In this document: in pieces, positions 23,299 through 31,906 of the stretch
Position numbering within the stretch: the stretch's first letter is position 1
How the letters are laid out: every line of letters begins with the position of its first letter
Virus record (IMG/VR): IMGVR_UViG_3300028394_000100
Coordinates: 1 to 52,544 of that record
Strand: one strand, 5' to 3'
DNA length: 52,544 nucleotides
DNA from: a virus
Notes under the pieces: generated by a model
Told to the model about the DNA's origin: nothing
What the model saw: only the letters and a program-made list of their open reading frames with translations
Databases searched by the model: none
Made by a program: the position numbers and the translations under genes

Positions 23299-24657
23299 AT
23301 GGCAAATAAACAATTATTAACATATGGTGCAAAAGCAAAACAGGTGGAACAAGCCTATTTTGCACCAACGGCCGGCGTCATTTCAACATACATGTTTTTG
23401 GCTAACGTTGATCCTTGGGATGACGATGCTAATCCGCCAGCACCAACACAAGACCAAGCATCAATTAAAAAAATATTTAAAAAAATATTTGCAGCAAAAC
23501 AAGTTACAGTTAATGACATTACACCTGTTATTCAAAGAATTGACTGGACATCTGGCGTCACCTATGATTATTATGACGATACTGTTGATATGTTTGAAAT
23601 TGATCAAAACGGATATTTCGTCAGATCATTTTACGTAAAGAATAAGTACGACCAAATTTTTAAATGTCTATGGAATAATAACGATTCACCATCAACCAGT
23701 GAACCTTTTTTTCAACCCGGCAACTATAGTCCTAACAATATCTATCAGGGTGATGATGGTTATAAATGGAAATATATTTACACCGTTGAAATTGGTACAA
23801 AAGTAAAATTTATGGACTCTGACTGGTTACCAATACCAGTTGGAGATAGAACACCAAATCCACTAACTAGTGCTGCCGGCGTTGGTTGTATTGATGTTAT
23901 CAACGTAATAGATGGTGGTTCAGATTATGTTCCAGGAACTTCTCCTATTACTGTAACGATTACTGGTGATGGTTCTGGTGCAACAGCGCAGGTAGCTAAC
24001 GTGACAAACGGTTCAATTACTGATATTACCGTTCTAACACCAGGAACAAATTATAGCTTTGCAAATGTTGCTATAACTTCCGCCAATGGTTCTGGAGTTA
24101 TTGTAACTGCGCCTATTTCTCCTGTCTCTGGCCACGGCTACGATCCAATTTCTGAACTAGGTTGTGCTCACGTTATGTATTGTGTAGAATTTAATGGTCC
24201 AGAATATATTAACGGTGTTGTTAATGTTCCAACAGACATTACATATTATCAAGTGGGTTTGGTGATTGATCCAGTTTCAACTGAGACAAGTCCAAATCCT
24301 GCCAACGGAACAATTTACCGAACATCAACAGATTTAACTGTAGCTTCTGGTTTTGGAACATATCTTTCTGATGAGATTTTATATCAAGGAACTTCTTTAT
24401 CAGCATCAACATTTAAAGGTACTGTACTGAGTCACGATACAGGAAACAACGTGGTAAAGCTGATAAATACAGTAGGCACACTAACTTATAATGCACCGGT
24501 TTTTGGAAACACCACACAGACTGTGAGAACATTATTGACAAGTTCATCACCATCATATGTTGTTTCTTCTGGTTATATGGCATACATAGAAAATAGGTCC
24601 GGCATACAAAGAAGTGATGATGGTATAGAACAATTTAAAATTATATTAGGTTTCTAA
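23299..24657 (+). CDS. 8: Baseplate wedge subunit gp8
   Basis: A 452-residue protein (T4 gp8 is 334). Signatures: VEQAYFAPTAGVISTYMFLANVDPWDDDANPPAPTQDQ, DITPVIQRIDWTSGVTYDYYDDTVDMF, KNKYDQIFKCLWNN, YQGDDGYKWKYIYTVE. The extra length comes from beta modules: about 205-275 (GGSDYVPGTSPITVTITGDGSGATAQ) and about 350-405 (SDEILYQGTSLSASTFKGTVLSHD). gp8 dimers sit on the outer wedge surface. No ribosome site is visible before the ATG. Confidence 0.93.
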   Translation: MANKQLLTYGAKAKQVEQAYFAPTAGVISTYMFLANVDPWDDDANPPAPTQDQASIKKIFKKIFAAKQVTVNDITPVIQRIDWTSGVTYDYYDDTVDMFEIDQNGYFVRSFYVKNKYDQIFKCLWNNNDSPSTSEPFFQPGNYSPNNIYQGDDGYKWKYIYTVEIGTKVKFMDSDWLPIPVGDRTPNPLTSAAGVGCIDVINVIDGGSDYVPGTSPITVTITGDGSGATAQVANVTNGSITDITVLTPGTNYSFANVAITSANGSGVIVTAPISPVSGHGYDPISELGCAHVMYCVEFNGPEYINGVVNVPTDITYYQVGLVIDPVSTETSPNPANGTIYRTSTDLTVASGFGTYLSDEILYQGTSLSASTFKGTVLSHDTGNNVVKLINTVGTLTYNAPVFGNTTQTVRTLLTSSSPSYVVSSGYMAYIENRSGIQRSDDGIEQFKIILGF

Positions 24658-24666
24658 AGGAAAAAA

Positions 24667-27600
24667 ATGGCTCTGAATTTTAACGTAGACCCGTATTATG
24701 ACGATTTTGATCCGTCTAAAAATTTCCATCGCATACTTTTTAAACCAGGTGCTGCTGTACAAGCTCGGGAATTAACTCAATCCCAGACAATTTTACAGAA
24801 TCAAATATCAAATTTTGCCGACAGCATTTTTTCTCAGAACACACCTGTTACTGGCGGTAAAGTAACAACGAATTTAAATTGTCATTACTTAAAATTAAAT
24901 CTACAATACAATAACGTCAACATTAGTGCAGCTTCTTTCTTGAATAAAATCATTCAAGATTCTACCGGTACAATTATTGCAAAAGTTATTGCTACATCCG
25001 AATCTACCGGTACTGTTACTGCTGCAGGTGATCCACCTACCTTAATTCTTTCTTACTTATCCGGCATACATTTCTCCGACAATATGTTAATTGTACCAAC
25101 TGACGGTACAAATATTGGCGCAACAACCATTGGTGCTACAGGTGGTACAACTTGTTCTGGTCTTTCTTCTGTTGCTTCTATTTCTGATGGTGTTTTCTAT
25201 GTTGTAAATGGTTATTCTCAATCATCGACTGCAAACCAAGACGGAAGCTTTACAAAATATTCAATTGGTAATTTTGTTGCTGTACAACCACAAACAATCA
25301 TTCTTTCCAAATACGGAAATACACCTTCCTATCGTGTAGGACTGTCCATAACAGAGACAATTGTAGACTACGTTAACGACTCATCACTATTAGATCCGGC
25401 TGTTGGAGCGTCTAATTACCAGGCTCCTGGTGCTGATAGATATGCAATCATTCTTTCACTAATTGCTTTGCCTTTATCTTTAGGTAGTGATGATGCGTTT
25501 ATTGAATTGTTGAGAATGGAAAATGGTGATATATTAAAACAAGTCGATAATACTGTTTATTCGGTAATCGATGATTATTTTGCTAAGCGTGATTATGAAA
25601 GCAACGGCGATTATATTGTTAATGATTTCAAATTAACTCCATCAGCCAATACTTCCGATGGTGCAAAATATAATTTAAGTGTTGGTAAAGGTGTTGCATA
25701 TGTACATGGTTATCGTATAGAGAACCAATCACCATTAACTATTGTTAGTGACAGAGCTCGTGCAACAAAAACAATTGATACAAACAACGTTTATTTGGAC
25801 TACGGAAACTATTTCTATATTGATACATCCAATGGTTCTTTTGATATCACCACGATGCCTGTTGTTGATTTGCATTGCGTAGAATCAATCAACATTTCCG
25901 CAAACAACAATGGTGGTTCAGCTAACGCAAACACATATTCATCAACTTTAGTTGGTACTGCTCGCATTAGAGACTTGCAATATGTGACGGATGGTGGCAG
26001 TTCAAATACAAAATCATATGTTTATCAAGCATATGTTTCAGACATTTCAACCAGAACAATTTCAGGCGTAGCCAAAGTTTCTGGTTCTTCTGTAACAACT
26101 TTGGCTATTGATGACGGTAGTCGTGCAAACTTCTCCACATCAGCCAACGCATACTATGGAATGACAGTCACTATAACTGGTGGTACATCCTCAGGTGACA
26201 TTCGCACCATTTCTTCATATAATGGAACAACAAAAGTAATTACTGTTACATCTCCGTTCACTTTTGTTCCTGATGCAACCACTCAATTCAAATTAACTTT
26301 AACACCAAAGAGTGTCGAGTCTATTGTTGTTAAAGATGCTGCATATTCTTTCTCTGCAAACTCCAATATTAATACCATTTACGGTAAACAAAGTGCTGTA
26401 GTAACTGGTGACACCGTGTTAACAAATCCTGGATATCCAGAGATGGTTTTCACAATTGGTAATCCATATGTTGCGAATGTATCTAGTTCCAGTTACACAT
26501 CGACAAAGATTTATCGTAACCAAGCGATCTCAAACACAGTACCATTAACCATATCCGCAACAGGAACATTTACTTTCATCGGTAATGGTGCATTAAGTTC
26601 TGATGCAAAGAAACAAAACTTTATTGTTGTCAGCAAAACGACAGGCCAAATATTGGATTTCTCGACAACTGGTAATACAATTACTGTAACAAGTGGAACA
26701 CAAGCAACGTTTTCGACCACGAAATGGAATGATACAGTTGATATTATTGCAAACATTAATATTCCATATGCAGATCATGCTACGGATGGTGGTCTGGTAT
26801 TAAAATCTAAAAACTTAGTTACTGGTAATACGACAGCTGTTGGAACATTAACTGCTGTAACAGGCACATCAAATACAACAATTGATTTGACAAAAGGTCA
26901 AACGTATATTACTAACGCAACAACTAGAAACCCACAAATTTCGTTGTATGTTTCAGATGTTAAGAAAATTAAAAAGATTATTGACACAGGTGCTCCAGGT
27001 ACTGCACCGACAGCAGCAATGTTAACTGCTGCTCAGTATGATGTAACAAATCAATATACACTAAACAATGGCCAAAAAGATAGTTTTTATGACCATGCTT
27101 ATTTGAAACCTTTAGTTGGTGCAGCAAAAGGCAATTTGTTGGTGGTCTATGATTTCTACACACATGGCGGTGGCGATGGTTACTTTAGTGTGTTATCATA
27201 TCAAGCTACTGGCGGCGGTTTCTCAACATCACCAGAGAAATATTCGGAAATTGGAAATTACACAGCTTCATCAGGTAAAACATATCGTTTAGCTGATTGT
27301 TTAGATTTTAGACCAGTTAGAACGAACGCAACAACAGCAACTACTTTTAACTATCAAAATTCTTCTGCTTCAAAAGGTATATTGATACCACAGAACTTGA
27401 CACAATTCCAAAGTTCTTATTCTTACTATCTTGGAAGAAAAGACATATTGGTGTTGAGTAAAGACAAGAGTTTTGAAATCATTCAAGGTGTTCCATCTTT
27501 AACTCCTATATTCCCAACACAACCAGAAGGTTCATTGTTATTAGCTAATCTAACACATGATCCATATACTGCTTATGTTCCTGGTGAAAATCCAGGAAGT

Positions 27601-29490
27601 ATAGTTTCGAACCTATCGATGAACAAGGTTTCACATAATCGTTGGGCTAAGAGTGACATTTCTAATTTGCAAACCCGTGTTAATAACCTAGAATACTACA
27701 CCTCTTTAAGTGTATTGGAACAAAGCGCACAATCACTACAAATACCTGATGCAAATGGTTTGAACAGGTTTAAGAACGGTATTTTAGTTGACGATTTCAG
27801 TTCATATGGTACTGTTGATTCTGCCAATCCTGATTTCTTAGCAAACATCAATATCAGAACAAGACAATTAACACCAATGACTCCTGTAACAAACTTCCAG
27901 TTACAGAATCCACAAATTCTTGCAAGTTTGGGAACATTGTCTAATACAAACACATACGCTGTGTCAAGTATCAATGGTACAGGAACAAACATCTTTACTC
28001 TACCATACACCAGAGCGAATGTTGTAACTCAACCGTTGGCATCATCAACAGTAAGTTTAAATCCTTTTAGTGTAAACATATTCCAAGGTGTTGCAGCATT
28101 AACTCCACCAATGGACAATTGGGTTGACACATACAATGCACCTGCAATTTTAATTAGTGACCCAAACTTACAGGTTTACCAAACAAACGGTGGTGCCACG
28201 GCTCTAAATGCTGGCGATTTCGCTACTGTAGTGGGTACTCCTGCACCATCGAAAACGACAAACAGTTCTACTGGCATTGGTAACGGGATTGATACTTCAA
28301 CGTATGCAAATCAAATTACCACCTACAATCCTATTTCTGTTGCAATGCAAACCAATAATGGTTATCTAACCAATGCAACACTATTACCATACATCAGAGC
28401 TCAAGAAGTTGGTGTACGTGTTAAAGGATTGTTAATTAATACTCCTATATCTGCATGGTTTGATGGTGTAAATGTAGATGAATATATGACATCACCAGAT
28501 ACAGTAGAATTAAAACAAGTTGGTGGAAAATTTCAAGAAGATGACGTTGTTGGTTTCTTTACAAACAACAACTTCTATCCAACTGCTCGTATTATGGGTG
28601 TCTATAACTATCCAGGAACATCTAATACACGATTGTATTTGTCAACAGTTCCTGGTGCACCAGCATATACCAGTTCAACTGTATTGCAAAGAGGTGATTT
28701 CGATGTAAACGGAAATTACATCACAACAAGTAATACTGCTTGGGGTTACCTTGCGTCAGATTCTTTCCGTCAATCAATCAGTTTGACTGGTCAAATTACC
28801 GGTGTTGGTGGTCTATATTTACCTAATTCATTAACACCAATTCAAATTTATAAAACAAATTATCCAAACATTTGGAATGATTTCATGAATCAGTACGCCG
28901 TTTGGGGAGATTTGAATCGTTCAAGTACATTCACATACCAACCAAAATGGACACCTACAGTTTCGGGAACGTACACGGTTATTGCATCCTCAACTGGAAC
29001 AAGCCATACTGTAACAGCAAATAATGTTTCACTTGGACTTGGTACACTAAATTACACAACAACAACTTCTGTAAATTACACAGTTGCTACTGCAAACGTT
29101 GGTAATCCAGTATCAATTAATGTAGCTGTTACTGGCGGTGTGACCAATTCTTTCATACCCGGATTTGCAATGATCATTAAAGATCCAAGTGGATCAGTTG
29201 TTTTTAGAACAGATGCGCCACCAAATGCAACATATTCTGATGTGACGGGAGAAGAAAATCTTCCTCAGGGTGGTACATATTTTACTGGCGTTACAACTAT
29301 TCAATTAGATTCTAAAGCATCTTCTGCAAACGGATACTACGTTGGATCGCAGATAAGTATCCAATCGAAATATGTATACACCGTAACGCAACAAACTGCT
29401 ACATACCATCCAGCGCAATCATATAGATCGCCGGACGGTGACAGTAGTTGGTATGCACCTGCATATGCGACATTTGAAACTAAAGCTTAA
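24667..29490 (+). CDS. Giant baseplate structural protein, DUF4815 family (gp10 position)
   Basis: A 1607-residue protein with AAAGG before the ATG. The N-terminus FNVDPYYDDFDPSKNFHRILFKPGAAVQARELTQSQTILQNQISNFADSIF is the start of the DUF4815 family found in marine T4-like phages. These occupy the slot of T4 gp10 and gp11, the peripheral baseplate proteins that hold the fibres. Later parts are beta-rich, including FRPVRTN, NRWAKSDISNLQTRVNNLEYYTSLSVLEQSA (a helical segment) and a C-terminal YHPAQSYRSPDGDSSWYAP. The next gene is in the same frame and looks like the missing tail of this family, so the two probably form one complex. Confidence 0.8.
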   Translation: MALNFNVDPYYDDFDPSKNFHRILFKPGAAVQARELTQSQTILQNQISNFADSIFSQNTPVTGGKVTTNLNCHYLKLNLQYNNVNISAASFLNKIIQDSTGTIIAKVIATSESTGTVTAAGDPPTLILSYLSGIHFSDNMLIVPTDGTNIGATTIGATGGTTCSGLSSVASISDGVFYVVNGYSQSSTANQDGSFTKYSIGNFVAVQPQTIILSKYGNTPSYRVGLSITETIVDYVNDSSLLDPAVGASNYQAPGADRYAIILSLIALPLSLGSDDAFIELLRMENGDILKQVDNTVYSVIDDYFAKRDYESNGDYIVNDFKLTPSANTSDGAKYNLSVGKGVAYVHGYRIENQSPLTIVSDRARATKTIDTNNVYLDYGNYFYIDTSNGSFDITTMPVVDLHCVESINISANNNGGSANANTYSSTLVGTARIRDLQYVTDGGSSNTKSYVYQAYVSDISTRTISGVAKVSGSSVTTLAIDDGSRANFSTSANAYYGMTVTITGGTSSGDIRTISSYNGTTKVITVTSPFTFVPDATTQFKLTLTPKSVESIVVKDAAYSFSANSNINTIYGKQSAVVTGDTVLTNPGYPEMVFTIGNPYVANVSSSSYTSTKIYRNQAISNTVPLTISATGTFTFIGNGALSSDAKKQNFIVVSKTTGQILDFSTTGNTITVTSGTQATFSTTKWNDTVDIIANINIPYADHATDGGLVLKSKNLVTGNTTAVGTLTAVTGTSNTTIDLTKGQTYITNATTRNPQISLYVSDVKKIKKIIDTGAPGTAPTAAMLTAAQYDVTNQYTLNNGQKDSFYDHAYLKPLVGAAKGNLLVVYDFYTHGGGDGYFSVLSYQATGGGFSTSPEKYSEIGNYTASSGKTYRLADCLDFRPVRTNATTATTFNYQNSSASKGILIPQNLTQFQSSYSYYLGRKDILVLSKDKSFEIIQGVPSLTPIFPTQPEGSLLLANLTHDPYTAYVPGENPGSIVSNLSMNKVSHNRWAKSDISNLQTRVNNLEYYTSLSVLEQSAQSLQIPDANGLNRFKNGILVDDFSSYGTVDSANPDFLANINIRTRQLTPMTPVTNFQLQNPQILASLGTLSNTNTYAVSSINGTGTNIFTLPYTRANVVTQPLASSTVSLNPFSVNIFQGVAALTPPMDNWVDTYNAPAILISDPNLQVYQTNGGATALNAGDFATVVGTPAPSKTTNSSTGIGNGIDTSTYANQITTYNPISVAMQTNNGYLTNATLLPYIRAQEVGVRVKGLLINTPISAWFDGVNVDEYMTSPDTVELKQVGGKFQEDDVVGFFTNNNFYPTARIMGVYNYPGTSNTRLYLSTVPGAPAYTSSTVLQRGDFDVNGNYITTSNTAWGYLASDSFRQSISLTGQITGVGGLYLPNSLTPIQIYKTNYPNIWNDFMNQYAVWGDLNRSSTFTYQPKWTPTVSGTYTVIASSTGTSHTVTANNVSLGLGTLNYTTTTSVNYTVATANVGNPVSINVAVTGGVTNSFIPGFAMIIKDPSGSVVFRTDAPPNATYSDVTGEENLPQGGTYFTGVTTIQLDSKASSANGYYVGSQISIQSKYVYTVTQQTATYHPAQSYRSPDGDSSWYAPAYATFETKA

Positions 29491-29511
29491 TAGATTAATT
29501 GGAAAAATAAA

Positions 29512-31674
29512 ATGTCTCTATCCTCAGCAATTTATAATTATAACGCAACAATAACTTCTTATAATGGGGTGACCAAGGTCGCCACATTGAGTTCGCCTGT
29601 AGAAATTTCTTTGGGTTACAACAACACACTAGGGCAATTAACTTCTCAGTACACTTTGTCTGGTGACAACACAAGCGTTCTTGCAGCTATCAAAGATGGC
29701 ACAAAACCACAACAGTTGTCTACTGACGAAAACGGAAGCTTTTATGGTATTTTAAATGTGCCGCCAGGAATATTTAAAGTTGGTTCTAGAGTGTTTCGTG
29801 TTGATAATAGGACAGTTGATGCCGATCTTTCAACTGCAACAACTTATGCTGAAGCAACATTTACGGCAGCTGGACTTTCCACAACATCTCAAGCTTTACA
29901 ATTTAGTCCTTCTGTAGATTCTGCATCAAATAAATTTACACCTACACAGTACCAGTCACAACAACAAATTAGTACTATTGCAAGTTATACAAATTTTGAT
30001 CCAGTTGCACAGTCATTCATCATTTCTAAAGACAACTATCCAAATGGCGTTTATATTTTATCTGTAAAACTTTTCTTTAGAACAAAACCAACAACAACAA
30101 ATACACCAGTGGTTGTATCGATTGTTCCAACTCTCAATGGTTACCCTAATGGTAACGCATTAGACTATTCTACAGTATCTTTATATGCGGATCAAATTCA
30201 AACAAGTACTGCGCCGCACTTTTTAGATGCTTCAACATACACAGAATTTATGTTCAAAGCTCCTGTTTATATCAAACCAGGAGAAACTTATGCGGTGTTG
30301 ATTCAGACCAGTTCACCAGATTATACTGTTTATTATGCACAACAAAATTCTTCAGCAGTAGCTTCAACTGCAAGAGCTTTACCAACAGATGCTGTACCAT
30401 CCAACCCAACAAAAATTGGTGCAGTACCAAATAGTGGTGCTTTCTTTGAATCACAAAACGGAACAACTTGGACGGCTGATCTGACAAAAGACTTGATGTT
30501 CGTTATAGATAGGTGCGTTTTCAACACTTCAAATAATCCAAGATTAGACTTTGTTGTTCCACAGAATTTACCTAAGAGAAAATTACTGGCAAGTGATATT
30601 CAATACAAATTAGATCCAAGTTTGATTAATGGTATATACCGTAGTGCTGGTGGTGATCAAAGAATGGATGCTTTGAATGTTACAACTACAGATTTTACGC
30701 CGACTAGTACAACAATTAATTATGCATACACATCTACAATAAGAGATGGAAATGTCTCTGATGGTCCAAACACAATCATTCCTGGAAAATTTGGTTCTCC
30801 AACACCAGACAATGTATATTTGGATGACGGACTAGGTTCACGTATTTTATTATCAAACTCAAATAATTCGTTTACACTATCAGCAACACTCTCATCTTCT
30901 GATTCTGCTGTAAGTCCTATCATTTCTGACGATGGATTAACATTATTTAATATCAGATATGCAATTAATAATATGGGACTTTCGAATCCTACAATTTCAG
31001 TTGCCAATACTGGAACAGGATACAACGCAAATACCGTTTCCGTATCTGTAAGTTCACCAGATGTTGGTTCTGATATTGCGGTGTGTACAGCAAATGTACA
31101 AGGCGGAAACGTTGTCGCCGTGACTGTAACTTATGGTGGTTCGGGTTACTTAAAGACTCCAACAATTACAGTATCCGATGCAGCAACCCGTGGCGGTAAT
31201 GCAAACTGTGTAGTAGTTGTTTCAGGTGAAACAAGTCCAGAAGGCGGTAACGCACTTGCAAAATACTTCACAAAGAAAGTTGTGTTGGCTGCAGGACAAG
31301 ATTCTGGTGATTTGCGTGTATATTACTCAGCATACAAACCAGTAGGTACAGAAGTTTACATTTATTACAAACTTTTAAGTAGTAATGATACACAAAAATT
31401 TGAAGAAGGCAATTGGCAATTGATGACCCAAGTTGGTCCACAAAATGTTTATTCTTCTAATAGAGATGATGTTATTGAATTTGAATGTGCTCCAGGAATT
31501 TATGGAAGTGGTGCAGCAAATAATATTATTTCTTATACCGGTATTAACGGTCAAACATACAACGACTTTATTCAGTTTGCGATTAAACTTGTTATGGCAA
31601 CAAATGATACCACCAAAGTTCCCGTGATTGAAGATATTCGTGCGTTGGCTTTACCACCAGGAACAGGAATTTAA
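29512..31674 (+). CDS. Baseplate structural protein, second half of the DUF4815-type protein
   Basis: A 720-residue protein. NGSFYGILNVPPGIFKVGSRVFRVDN, FDPVAQSFIISKDNYPNGVYILSVKLFFRTKP and FKAPVYIKPGETYAVLIQTSSPDYTVYYAQ are the beta-sandwich blocks usually found in the C-terminal part of large DUF4815 baseplate proteins. A beta module (about 500-575: NTGTGYNANTVSV, GGSGYLKTPTITVSD) is shared with gp6, gp7 and gp8. It is separated from the preceding gene only by TAA TAG and 18 bases, in the same frame, so it looks like a split gene. Confidence 0.75.
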   Translation: MSLSSAIYNYNATITSYNGVTKVATLSSPVEISLGYNNTLGQLTSQYTLSGDNTSVLAAIKDGTKPQQLSTDENGSFYGILNVPPGIFKVGSRVFRVDNRTVDADLSTATTYAEATFTAAGLSTTSQALQFSPSVDSASNKFTPTQYQSQQQISTIASYTNFDPVAQSFIISKDNYPNGVYILSVKLFFRTKPTTTNTPVVVSIVPTLNGYPNGNALDYSTVSLYADQIQTSTAPHFLDASTYTEFMFKAPVYIKPGETYAVLIQTSSPDYTVYYAQQNSSAVASTARALPTDAVPSNPTKIGAVPNSGAFFESQNGTTWTADLTKDLMFVIDRCVFNTSNNPRLDFVVPQNLPKRKLLASDIQYKLDPSLINGIYRSAGGDQRMDALNVTTTDFTPTSTTINYAYTSTIRDGNVSDGPNTIIPGKFGSPTPDNVYLDDGLGSRILLSNSNNSFTLSATLSSSDSAVSPIISDDGLTLFNIRYAINNMGLSNPTISVANTGTGYNANTVSVSVSSPDVGSDIAVCTANVQGGNVVAVTVTYGGSGYLKTPTITVSDAATRGGNANCVVVVSGETSPEGGNALAKYFTKKVVLAAGQDSGDLRVYYSAYKPVGTEVYIYYKLLSSNDTQKFEEGNWQLMTQVGPQNVYSSNRDDVIEFECAPGIYGSGAANNIISYTGINGQTYNDFIQFAIKLVMATNDTTKVPVIEDIRALALPPGTGI

Positions 31675-31675
31675 A

Positions 31676-31906
31676 ATGCCTTTGGTGAAGGTTACTAATA
31701 GTCCTTTTGTTAGGGACACAGAGTCTAGGGTCTTATTGAACACGGATGAAAATGCAAAAAATGAATATTTAACAAAGGTTAAATTATTAAAGACTCAAAA
31801 AGAAGAAATAAATAATGTTAAATCAGAAATAATAGCAGTAAAAGAAGATATGGCGGAAATAAAATATCTGCTATCAAAATTAATAGAAAAAGGTTCCAAT
31901 GGCTAA
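31676..31906 (+). CDS. Small coiled-coil virion protein
   Basis: A 76-residue protein. The start at 31676 (MPLVKVTNSPFVRDTESRVLLNTDENAKNEYL) is preferred over an upstream ATG inside the previous gene, because the VRDTxSxxLLNTD block is the conserved-looking N-terminus of similar small proteins in marine T4-like phages (from memory). The C-terminal half is a heptad-rich helix (KVKLLKTQKEEINNVKSEIIAVKEDMAEIKYLLSKLIEK). It overlaps the next ATG by eight bases, so it may be a fibre-attachment or trimerisation factor. Confidence 0.7.
   Translation: MPLVKVTNSPFVRDTESRVLLNTDENAKNEYLTKVKLLKTQKEEINNVKSEIIAVKEDMAEIKYLLSKLIEKGSNG

Noticed and set aside
31628-31675. Upstream ATG extending the small coiled-coil protein by 16 residues
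   Set aside because: The extension lies inside the previous gene and has no conserved character. The frame starting at 31676 begins with the recognisable N-terminus.
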